In this document: piece by piece, positions 53,960-64,000 of the stretch
Layout: each line of letters begins with the position of its first letter
How positions within the stretch are numbered: position 1 is the stretch's first letter
Assembly (NCBI GenBank): GCA_963696625.1
Contig: CAVOKZ010000046.1
Span: 1-64,000 of the forward strand
Length of the DNA: 64,000 nucleotides
Source of the DNA: JAWVFN01 sp963696625
GTDB taxonomy: Bacteria; Actinomycetota; Thermoleophilia; Solirubrobacterales; 70-9
Direction of reading: 5' to 3'
The notes under the pieces: model-generated
Told to the model about the DNA's origin: nothing
Database searches by the model: none
Seen by the model: the letters and a program-made list of their open reading frames with translations, nothing else
Translations under genes and position numbers: made by a program

Positions 53960-55123
53960 CTAGTAGCCGCTCGGGTGGCGCGCGATCATTCCGGAGTTGT
54001 CGCGCAGATCCGAGTGCCAGCGCGGCCCGTTGCCGCCGCCGTTGCCCCCGGTGTCCCAGCGCAGCCCGGCGATGTAGGCGTAGGTGTGGCCCGAGTTGGC
54101 GAAGACCGTGATCCAGGTTCCGAAGCCGGCCGATCCCCAGGTCGTGAGCCCGGTCGAATCGAGAGGGCTCGAGAGGAAACCGCCGCCGTGCAGCGCATAG
54201 CTGACCGCGCCGGAGCAGTCGTAGCCGCTCGATTCAAAGGAGCCGTGGCCGCCGCCCCAGACGTAGGGTTCGTCGGCGATCGCGTTGGCCGCGTTGATCA
54301 CGTCGACGACCGCGGCCGGGGCGTTTGCCGGCGGCACGGCGAGCCCGTTGACCAGGCCGGCGTGGCCCGGGGAAGACGGCACCGTCTCGCCGCCTGAAAG
54401 CGGCCCGTTGAGGGCGCCGGAGAGCGCCGACGCCTGCGAGCGCAGCCGCTCGAGCGCCTGCTCGCGCGCGCGGCGAGCGGCGACGAGCTGATCGCGCTGG
54501 GCGAGCAGCGAGCGCTTGGTCTGAGCGAGCTCGCGCCGCTCGTCGACGATCGCGGCCTTGGCGGCGGCGACGGCGTTGCGGACGTCGGTAAGCAGCTCGA
54601 CCTGGTGCTTGACCTCGTCGCGAAGGCTGTGCACGCGGTCGACGACGGTCTGGTCGTTGTGCTGGATCCGGGAGAGGTACTCGCCGGTCGCCTCGACGTC
54701 GGACCAGCTCGACTCCTCGAGGAGGATGCTGATCATGTCCGGCTGGTTCGACTTGTAGATCTCGACCAGCCGGTCGCGGAGCACGACCAGCGCCCGCTGG
54801 AGCTGGGCGCGGACCTCGTTCAGGTGCGCCTCGCCCGCGGCGAGCTCGGCGTTGGCCTTGACCAGCTCGGCGCGCTTTACGACCAGCGCCTTCTCGAGCT
54901 CGGCCTGCCGGACCTGGAGGCCCCCCATCTGCCCGATCAGCGAGTCGACCTGCTGGTTGAGGCTGTCGATGTCCCCGGCGACGGCGTTCTGCTTGCCCTC
55001 GATCGCACGGAGCTGCTCCTGCGCGTCACTCTGCTGGGCGCCGGCACGGGTGCCGATCGCCAGCGCCGTGGCGCCGGCGAGGCAGAGCAAGGTCAGGACG
55101 CCGGCCGTCAACCGCCGGCGCAC
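53960..55123 (-). CDS. NlpC/P60 peptidoglycan hydrolase with N-terminal coiled coil
   Basis: 387 residues if started at GTG 55123 (TTG 55144 is equally possible; neither has a clear Shine-Dalgarno). A signal peptide (AGVLTLLCLAGATALAIG) is followed by a coiled coil of about 200 residues as in RipA/CwlO-type proteins, a Pro/Gly linker and the NlpC/P60 domain: YVWGGGHGSFESSGYDCSGA with the catalytic Cys, then the His in SGHTYAYIAG. It cuts peptidoglycan stem peptides outside the cell. The C-terminal GGNGGGNGPRWH insertion is unusual. Confidence 0.85.
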   Translation of the reverse strand: MRRRLTAGVLTLLCLAGATALAIGTRAGAQQSDAQEQLRAIEGKQNAVAGDIDSLNQQVDSLIGQMGGLQVRQAELEKALVVKRAELVKANAELAAGEAHLNEVRAQLQRALVVLRDRLVEIYKSNQPDMISILLEESSWSDVEATGEYLSRIQHNDQTVVDRVHSLRDEVKHQVELLTDVRNAVAAAKAAIVDERRELAQTKRSLLAQRDQLVAARRAREQALERLRSQASALSGALNGPLSGGETVPSSPGHAGLVNGLAVPPANAPAAVVDVINAANAIADEPYVWGGGHGSFESSGYDCSGAVSYALHGGGFLSSPLDSTGLTTWGSAGFGTWITVFANSGHTYAYIAGLRWDTGGNGGGNGPRWHSDLRDNSGMIARHPSGY

Positions 55124-55261
55124 GTATGTGCCGTGCGAATCCAAGTCAAGGCCAGCGTAGAGGGTCCGCCTGTTCTGTGAGTAGCCGCTAACAATTTGCA
55201 ATTTCGGTTGCACCTGCAGGAGCCCGTCGTGGGGGTCCTGCCGGGTTGGGAGGATGGCCTT

Positions 55262-57347
55262 GTGAGCCTGGGCACGAGGAGATCTGGGTCGGCGGTCCTG
55301 CTCGTCGCCGGCGCCATATGCCTGCTGCTCGGCGTCTTCGCCCTCTACGCCCGCCAGCAGGTCTTCGACGCCGACCGCTTCGCCGACAAGGCGGTGCAGA
55401 CCCTCGACGACGAGGACGTGCGCGACTTCACGGCCGACCGGATCGCGGCGGCGATGATCAAGAAGAACCCCGACCTGATCGCCGCCAAGCCCCTGCTCCA
55501 GTCGGGCGCCGCTGCTGTGATCAACACCGGGGCGTTCAAGAACCTCCTGCGCCAGGGCGCCGCCTCCGCCTACCGGGCCGTCGTCGACGGCCACGACGAC
55601 GCCGTCGTCACCGTGGCCAGCGTCGGCGTCCTCGTTCGCCAAGCGCTCGAGCAGTACGACCCGAAGCTGGCGCAGGACGTCCCCGACCTCTCGCCGGCGC
55701 TGATCAACTTCTCCGAGGGCGGCACCGGGACCGACATCGCCCAGATCGCCGAGGAGCTGCGCATCGCGGGGCTGATCCTGCCCCTGCTCGCGCTGGCGCT
55801 GCTCGCCGGATCGGTGGCGATGGCCGAGGACCGCCGCGGCGCCGTGGTCCGCGCGGGCGCGATCTCGGCCGGCGTCTCGGCGCTCGGGCTCGTCGTCCTC
55901 GTCGTCGTCCGGGGCGCCGTCCTCTCCGGGATCGACGGGGAGACCGACAACGCCGCGGCGTCGGCGATCTGGGACGTGTTCATCGGGCCGCTCGAGGCCT
56001 GGTACCTGCTGGTCGCCGGCCTCGGGGTCATCGTCGCCTCGGCCGCGGCGTCGGCGCTGAAGCCGGTCGACCTCGGCGCCCCGCTGGCCTCGGTCTGGGC
56101 GCGGGTCTCGCGTGAGCCGGCGAGCGTCCGCGGCAAGGTCCTCTGGGCGCTCGGCGTCGCGGCCGTCGGGCTGCTGATGGTGCTCGAGCCGGTGCTCGTG
56201 CTCCAGGCGCTGGTCGTCATCGCCGGCGCCTACCTGATCTCGCGCTCGGTGAGCACGCTGATCGCCCTCGCCGCGCCGCCAGCGTCGAGGAAGGCCGCCG
56301 ACTCCGAACGGCGGCACTTCTGGTCGCGAGTGGCGATCGGCGCCACCGTGGCCGCCGGGCTCGGCGCCTTCGGCCTCGCGGTCTTCGCCCAGAACGAAGT
56401 CGAGCACGTCAGCGAGCCGAGCCTCCGGGCCGGGCTGCAACGGCGCCGAGTCGCTGTGCGACAAGCCGCTCAACGAGGTCGTCTTCCCCTCGACCCACAA
56501 CTCCTACGCCGGCGCCGGCTACGCCGGGTTCCTCTTCCCCGAGCAGGAGGGCACGATCTCGACCCAGCTCGAGCACGGCGTGCGCGGCCTCTGGGTCGAC
56601 ACCTACTACGGCATCCCCGGCTCGCGGGTCTACACCGACACCTCGAAGATCGACCCGGCGCTCAACGCCCAGGTCCAGGCGAGCCTCGGCCCGAGGTTCA
56701 CCGCCGCCGGCGCCAACCTCCGCAACCAGATCGCCAAGCCCTCGGGCGAGCCGAAGATCTACTTCTGCCACGGCTACTGCGAGCTCGGCGCCGTCGATGC
56801 GACCTCCTCGTTCGCCAAGATCGCCGGCTTCCTCGAGCGGAACCCGCGCGAGGTGCTGCTGATCGACCTCGAGGACTACACGACGCCGGCCGACACGGTG
56901 AAGGCGATCGAGACCGCCGGCCTCGACAAGTACGTCTACAAGGGCCCGGCGGGGCCGCCGTGGCCGACGCTGCGGCAGATGATCGACTCGGGCGGGCGGG
57001 TGCTGGTCTTCGCCGAGCACATGACCGAGGACGCGCCGAGCTGGTACTTCTCGTTCGAGAAGCTCTGGCAGGAGACGCCGTTCCAGTTCAAGAAGCCGTC
57101 GCAGATGAACTGCAAGCAGGGCCGCGGGTCGCCGCAGAACTCGCTGTTTCTGATCAACAACTGGATCGACACCGACCCGACGCCGAAGCCGAGCAACGCG
57201 GCCGAGGTCAACGCCTACGACTTCCTCCTCGACCGCGCCCGCCGCTGCCGGCAAGAGCGCGGCCTGCTTCCCAACGCGCTCAACGTCGACTTCTGGGGCA
57301 CGGGCGACCTGTTCAAGGTGGCCAGGACGCTCAACGGGGAGAAATAG
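55262..57347 (+). CDS. Polytopic membrane protein fused to a PI-PLC X-like domain, with an apparent frameshift
   Basis: Start GTG 55262 with GGGAGG 8 bases upstream. About 385 residues hold six or seven hydrophobic segments (VLLVAGAICLLLGVFALYA, ILPLLALALLAGSVAMA, LGLVVLVVVRGAVL, WYLLVAGLGVIVASAAA and others). The frame then shifts by one base at 56401-56436 into a PLC-like catalytic domain: CNGAESLCDKPLNEVVFPST then HNSYAGAGY, QLEHGVRGLWVDTYYG, FLERNPREVLLIDLEDY and NSLFLINNWIDTDP. The first His (STHNS) and the HGVRGL metal-site region are kept. Repaired length about 694. It probably cleaves a phosphodiester lipid or glycan at the outer face of the membrane. Confidence 0.75.
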
Positions 57348-57364
57348 CGGGGTAGCCTCAGGGC

Positions 57365-58201
57365 ATGCGGTTCTCGGCCCTCGCCCTCGGAGCGGCCGCC
57401 GCGGTTGCGGCGGCGGCGGGAGGCTGCGGCGGAGGCGCCGCCGCGGTGACGCCGGGGGGTGAGGAGCGAGCCGCGAAGTCGCCGCCGCGGACCGACCCGT
57501 ATCCCTCCCAGGAGCAGGTCCGCGACGCGAAGCGCTTCGCCAGGACCAGGTCGGGGTCGGTCTCGTTCGCGGTGATCGGGCCGTTCCACGGCGACACCAA
57601 GCTCCGCGGCCGCGATCCGCGCACCCAGTTCTCCTCGGCGAGCGTGACCAAGGCGATGCTGCTCGCCGCCTACCTGCGCTCGCACAAGAAGCTCAGCCCC
57701 GAGGCCAAGGGGCTGCTGCGGCCGATGATCACCGCCTCCGACAACGACGCCGCCGGCGCGATCTACTCCCAGGTCGGCGACGAGGGCCTGCGCAAGGTCG
57801 CGCGCCGCGCCCACATGCGCGACTTCGAGCCGACCCCGGGCTTCTGGGGCGGCGCCCAGATCACCGCCGCCGACATGGCGCGCTTCTTCTACCGGCTCGA
57901 GGACAACCTCGGCAAGCGCCACCAGCGCTACGGGATGAAGCTGCTCGCCGGCATCGTCTCGTCCGAGCGCTGGGGGATTCCCGACGGCGCCGGCGAGGGC
58001 TGGTCGATCTGGTTCAAGGGCGGCTGGCGCCCCGGCGGCACAGAGAACTCGAGCGGCGCGGTCACCCACCAGGCGGCGCTGCTTCGCTACAAGGACGGCA
58101 CCCGCGTCGCGATCGCGGTGCTCACCAACGAGACGCCGGGATCAGAGGGCTACGGCACGCTCGCCGGCATCGCCGAGCGCCTGCTGCATCCTGCCCCGTA
58201 G
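57365..58201 (+). CDS. Class A beta-lactamase-like serine hydrolase lipoprotein
   Basis: 278 residues. Lipobox-like AAGGCGG after the signal sequence. The three active-site motifs are SVTK (SxxK), SDND (SDN) and KGGW in place of KTG. The omega-loop Glu166 motif is not obvious, so this may be a penicillin-interacting or esterase-like relative and not a true beta-lactamase. 17 bases after the PLC gene, same strand. Confidence 0.75.
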   Translation: MRFSALALGAAAAVAAAAGGCGGGAAAVTPGGEERAAKSPPRTDPYPSQEQVRDAKRFARTRSGSVSFAVIGPFHGDTKLRGRDPRTQFSSASVTKAMLLAAYLRSHKKLSPEAKGLLRPMITASDNDAAGAIYSQVGDEGLRKVARRAHMRDFEPTPGFWGGAQITAADMARFFYRLEDNLGKRHQRYGMKLLAGIVSSERWGIPDGAGEGWSIWFKGGWRPGGTENSSGAVTHQAALLRYKDGTRVAIAVLTNETPGSEGYGTLAGIAERLLHPAP

Positions 58202-58272
58202 CGGCCGATAGGGGCCATTCTGGGAGAGCCCTGGACCGCCGCCCCCGGACGCGAAGCGGAGGAGGCGGCGGT
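58202..58272 (+). repeat. GCGAAGC hairpin repeat, copy 10 (type A)
   Basis: It begins CCGATAGGGGCCATTCTGGG; GGGGC/AGGGC pairs with GCCCT, then CCGCCGCC pairs with GGCGGCGG around CGGACGCGAAGCGGAG. It occupies the whole space between two convergent genes and could terminate both. Confidence 0.92.
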
Positions 58273-58677
58273 TTATGGCTCATACGCGCCGTAGGGGACG
58301 ATCTCGACGCCGAGCGACTTGCGGGCCCGGTCGAGCTCGGTGAGCATCCGCTTCTCCATCTCGTCGGCGCGGCGGCGCATGCGGTCCATCTCCGCGCGCA
58401 TCTCGGCGACCGTCTCCTCCATCTGCATCACGGCCTCGACCCCTGCGAGGTTGAGTCCCTCCTCGCTGGTCAGGCGCTGGATCCGCCGCAGCCGCTCGAC
58501 GTCGGCCTGCGAGTAGAGGCGGGTGTTCTTCGGCGAGCGCTGGGGCTCGATGAGTCCGCGCGCCTCGTACATGCGAAGCGTCTGGGGGTGCATGTCAGCG
58601 AGCTCGGCGGCGACCGAGATCATGAACACGCCCCGCGTCCGCTCGAGCGTCACTTTCCGTTGCCCCTTCTTGCTCAT
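58273..58677 (-). CDS. hspR: Heat-shock repressor HspR (MerR family)
   Basis: 134 residues. The MerR-type winged helix GVFMISVAAELADMHPQTLR then MYEARGLIEPQRSPKNTRLY and RLTSEEGLNLAGVEAVMQME are the HspR signature, followed by a coiled coil. It represses the dnaK operon and clpB with DnaK as corepressor in actinobacteria. Last gene of dnaK-grpE-dnaJ-hspR, 3 bases after dnaJ. Confidence 0.94.
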   Translation of the reverse strand: MSKKGQRKVTLERTRGVFMISVAAELADMHPQTLRMYEARGLIEPQRSPKNTRLYSQADVERLRRIQRLTSEEGLNLAGVEAVMQMEETVAEMRAEMDRMRRRADEMEKRMLTELDRARKSLGVEIVPYGAYEP

Positions 58678-58680
58678 GCG

Positions 58681-59811
<1,131 letters not shown>

Positions 59812-59827
59812 CAGATGACCGGCCTCC

Positions 59828-60369
59828 CTACTCGCTCACCACCACGCGGGCCGGGCGCAGCGCCTGGCCGTCGAGGCGGTAGCCCTTCTGCGCGGTCTCG
59901 AGCACGACGCCGGGCTCGGCGCCCTCGGCCTTGCGCGTCTGCAGGGCCTCGTGCCACTCGGGGTCGAACTTCTCCCCGGCGGGGTCATAAGACTCGACCC
60001 CGGCGCTCGCGAGCGCGCCGGTCAGCTCCTTGTGGACCATGCTCACGCCCTGGGCGACCGGATCGTCCTCGGGCGCCGAGCCCAGGGCCCGCTCGAGGTT
60101 GTCGATCGCCGGGATCACCCCGGCGGCGAGCTTGGCGGTGCCGCGGATCGCGGCCTCGGTCGTTTCACGCGCGGCCCGCTTGCGGTAGTTCTCGAAGTCG
60201 GCCTGGGCGCGCTGAGCGAGCTCGAGATACTCGTCGCGCTCCTTCTTGGTCTTGCCGAGCTCGTCGAGCTCCGCCTCGACTGCGTCGGCCTGCTCTTCTG
60301 CCGACGCCTCTTCCACGACTTCGGCGTCGAGGACCTCCTCGGCGCCGTCTGTCCGCTCCTCGCCGGCCA

Positions 60370-60370
<1 letters not shown>
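59828..60370 (-). CDS. grpE: Nucleotide exchange factor GrpE
   Basis: 180 residues. Acidic N-terminus, long helix, then DNLERALGSAPEDDPVAQGV and a beta-rich C-terminus ending QKGYRLDGQALRPARVVVSE. ADP release factor for DnaK. ATGA overlap with dnaK. Confidence 0.95.
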
Positions 60371-62279
<1,909 letters not shown>

Positions 62280-62397
62280 TGTTTCCAGCCTTTCTTTGCC
62301 TTGCTAAGTCTTGGTTATGAAAATCTGAGTGGCAGTATGGCAGATGTGTGGTCCCTGTCAAGGGACGCGGCGCTCCCGCGTCACCCCTGAACGACGA

Positions 62398-62430
62398 AAC
62401 CCCCGCCCACCTCGAGGGCGGACGGGGGTT
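62398..62430 (-). terminator. Hairpin terminator after the endonuclease/phosphatase gene
   Basis: AACCCCCG (62398-62405) pairs with CGGGGGTT (62423-62430), with GCCC/GGGC extending the stem. On the minus strand it is followed by TTTCGTCGTT. It separates this gene from the dnaK operon. Confidence 0.75.
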
Positions 62431-62454
62431 CCCGGTCGTGCGGCTCAGGGCCGG

Positions 62455-63738
62455 CTACTTCTTGTTCTTCTTCTTCTTGTGCTTCTTGTTCTTCTGGAAC
62501 TGCAATGTGCTCGCAACACCCGCGTGATCCGAGGACCACAGCCCGTTCGCGAAGGTCGTCGTCAATGACGAGCTCTTCAGGGCGATCTTGGCGTTGTTGG
62601 TCACGATGTGGTCGACCTGGTGGTCGAGTCCCGGGCTGGCCGGGTTGAACAGATCGTCGTAGCAGCAGCTCGTAGGCGTGCTGGTGCGACTGAGGAACCC
62701 GCCGTCGAGGATCGCCTGGAACGCGAGCTGGTCGCCGGGCTGGACGCCCGGGACGTTCGAGTTCAGGTCGCCGATCAGGACCGCCGGCTTGTCGGGCGAG
62801 AACAGCGGGCCGTTGACCAGCTGCTGGGCCTGCGCCTGACGGATCTGACCGCGCCCGACCGTGCCGCCGGTGTTGACCGGATTGGCCGGCTGGGAGTCGA
62901 ACGCCTCGAGATGGGCGTTGACCACGCGGAACTTGTTCCCGCGCACGTTGGCGTCCGCCTGAACGTAGCCGCGGGTGACGTCGATCTGGACGCTGCCGCC
63001 GACCGTCACGCGCAGCAATGAATTGAACGTGCCGCCGAACGCGTTGGTCATCTTGATCCCAGGGTCGTTCTTGACCAATATCGCGTCACGCATCGTCATC
63101 CGGCCGTCCACTTCGACGCCCGGCAGGGCTCCTCCGGCCACCGTATGACCGGTCCCGAAGTTGCCGTCGGTGTTTGCCGGGCCCTCGAAATCGAACTCAG
63201 GCTGGGTGTAGAGCAGCGAGTAGCCGGAGTTGCACGGAGCCGGCGTCTTGCCCTTCTTCTCGGCCTTCCTTTGGATCTTCGCGCATCCGGCGGGATTGGC
63301 GCCCTTGTTCAGCTCGCCCAGCAAGCTGGCGATGAAGTCGTACTTCACCTGCGTCGCCGGGGTCTGGCTGGCGAGGTCAGGCGGGTCCTGCACCCGCCAA
63401 AGCGTCGCTTCCTGAAGGCCGACGATGTCGGCGTTCTTGCTCTTGATCTCGGCTGCGAGCGAAACCGCCCTGGCCGGGAAGTTCGACGCGTCGACGTCGT
63501 TGAGGACCTGCCCGATGGCGACGCTGAACGTCCCGAAGTCCGGCGCCTGGAGCGCCGGTGTCAGGTCCGCGCCCAAAAGCAGGTTGCGCGTCATCAGCGT
63601 CACCTCTCCCGACTTGGACTTGTTCTTCTTCTTTTTCTTTGCCTCGGCGGCGCCGGGAATCAGGCCGATGGCGAGCACGGCGAACAACACCGCGAACACC
63701 AGGGGCTTCCTGCGCCTCGAGGCTCCTCTCTCTCTCAT
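62455..63738 (-). CDS. Secreted endonuclease/exonuclease/phosphatase family protein
   Basis: 427 residues from ATG 63738 (GAGAGG upstream). A signal peptide (VFAVLFAVLAIGLIPGAAEA) is followed by a Lys-rich stretch. The EEP fold shows TLMTRNLLLGADL, the metal Glu in IVGLQEATLW, VVNAHLEAF, VLIGDLNSN and the C-terminal SSDHAGVAST. The protein ends in an extreme Lys/Asn tail (KNKKHKKKKNKK). Acts on phosphodiesters outside the cell, DNA or lipids; the basic ends suggest binding to a polyanion. Confidence 0.85.
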   Translation of the reverse strand: MRERGASRRRKPLVFAVLFAVLAIGLIPGAAEAKKKKKNKSKSGEVTLMTRNLLLGADLTPALQAPDFGTFSVAIGQVLNDVDASNFPARAVSLAAEIKSKNADIVGLQEATLWRVQDPPDLASQTPATQVKYDFIASLLGELNKGANPAGCAKIQRKAEKKGKTPAPCNSGYSLLYTQPEFDFEGPANTDGNFGTGHTVAGGALPGVEVDGRMTMRDAILVKNDPGIKMTNAFGGTFNSLLRVTVGGSVQIDVTRGYVQADANVRGNKFRVVNAHLEAFDSQPANPVNTGGTVGRGQIRQAQAQQLVNGPLFSPDKPAVLIGDLNSNVPGVQPGDQLAFQAILDGGFLSRTSTPTSCCYDDLFNPASPGLDHQVDHIVTNNAKIALKSSSLTTTFANGLWSSDHAGVASTLQFQKNKKHKKKKNKK

Positions 63739-63786
63739 TTCATCCCTCTCTTTGTTTGTCAGAACTCGGAACACGAAGAGATGCAA

Positions 63787-63814
63787 GAAGGGGCGGCCCG
63801 GAGGCCGCCCCTTC
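63787..63814 (-). terminator. Strong hairpin terminator
   Basis: GAAGGGGCGGCC (63787-63798) pairs perfectly with GGCCGCCCCTTC (63803-63814) around CGGA. It lies after the stop of the truncated gene at the right edge and in front of the endonuclease/phosphatase gene, so it terminates the former. Confidence 0.8.
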
Positions 63815-63840
63815 TTGTCTTGTCAGCTGATCACCGATTG

Positions 63841-64000
63841 CTACTGAGTGGTGATGTCCCAGCTGGTGGTGCCGATCAGGTCGCCGCCCTTGAGCGGGCA
63901 CTCGCCGCCCGGCTTGGGGCCGGTGCACGTCCCCTGGTCGGTCAGCCCGAACGTCTGGTTCGCCACGCTGGAGGCGGCGAGCCCGAGCCTCTGGACCACG
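63841..64000 (-). CDS. C-terminal end of an unidentified, probably secreted protein (cut by window edge)
   Basis: About 52 codons ending GGDLIGTTSWDITTQ, with two Cys near GTCTGPKPGGECPLKGG that could form a disulfide. Same strand as the endonuclease/phosphatase gene and followed by a strong terminator. Too little remains to name it. Confidence 0.5.
   Translation of the reverse strand, partial: VVQRLGLAASSVANQTFGLTDQGTCTGPKPGGECPLKGGDLIGTTSWDITTQ

Noticed and set aside
62280..62397. HAIR operator ahead of dnaK
   Set aside because: No pair of CTTGAGT/ACTCAAG half sites with the right spacing could be found; only CTAAGT is shared with the clpB leader.

Overview
The window is high-GC (about 70% by eye), densely coded DNA of actinobacterial type, most plausibly a deep-branching lineage such as Thermoleophilia/Solirubrobacterales; that placement is inferred from gene content, not computed. 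Supporting features are an HspR-containing dnaK-grpE-dnaJ operon, a Kgd-type fused 2-oxoglutarate dehydrogenase, PurS/PurQ/small PurL, DUF305 and DUF3817 proteins, and a Gram-positive-type LexA box.

Layout. 0-6.2 kb: end of a sugar-dehydrogenase-like secreted protein, an alkyl-DHAP-synthase-like flavoenzyme, a small restriction-modification locus of lower GC whose two genes both carry frameshifts, and a fused acyl-CoA reductase. 6.2-14.2 kb: zinc-ribbon protein, photolyase, a 1455-residue all-in-one 2-oxoglutarate dehydrogenase, DUF3817 and DUF305 proteins. 14.2-25.4 kb: a cluster of REP-like repeats, a DD-carboxypeptidase, rhomboid protease, then a compact pyruvate dehydrogenase/lipoylation operon (pdhA-pdhB-E2-unknown-lipB-lipA), a cupredoxin, a DsbA-like protein and lipoamide dehydrogenase. 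25.4-29.6 kb: thiamin genes (thiE; TPP riboswitch-thiO-thiSG). 29.6-34 kb: radical-SAM remnant, sulfate ABC transporter and Rrf2 regulator. 34-36 kb: accessory stretch with an HTH/tandem-HNH gene under an exact LexA box, tRNA-Lys and a frameshifted membrane protein. 36-49.6 kb: ten purine genes (H, N, F; L, Q, S, C; B, E, D) with a P450 and small redox/lipoproteins; purM and purK are not here. 49.6-64 kb: methyltransferase, ClpB, Ser/Thr kinase, NlpC/P60 hydrolase, membrane-PLC fusion, beta-lactamase-like protein, hspR-dnaJ-grpE-dnaK, and a secreted endonuclease/phosphatase.

The most unusual signal is a dispersed hairpin repeat built on the core CGGACGCGAAGCGGAG. I count ten copies. Two lie in frame inside genes, others fill operon gaps almost exactly, and in front of pdhB and purB the GGAGGAG of the repeat is the ribosome-binding site. 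A second REP-like family forms a four-unit inverted cluster at 14.2 kb.

Several genes, including the normally essential purL and dnaK, are interrupted by single indels. These may be consensus errors, so the frameshift calls should be read with that in mind.
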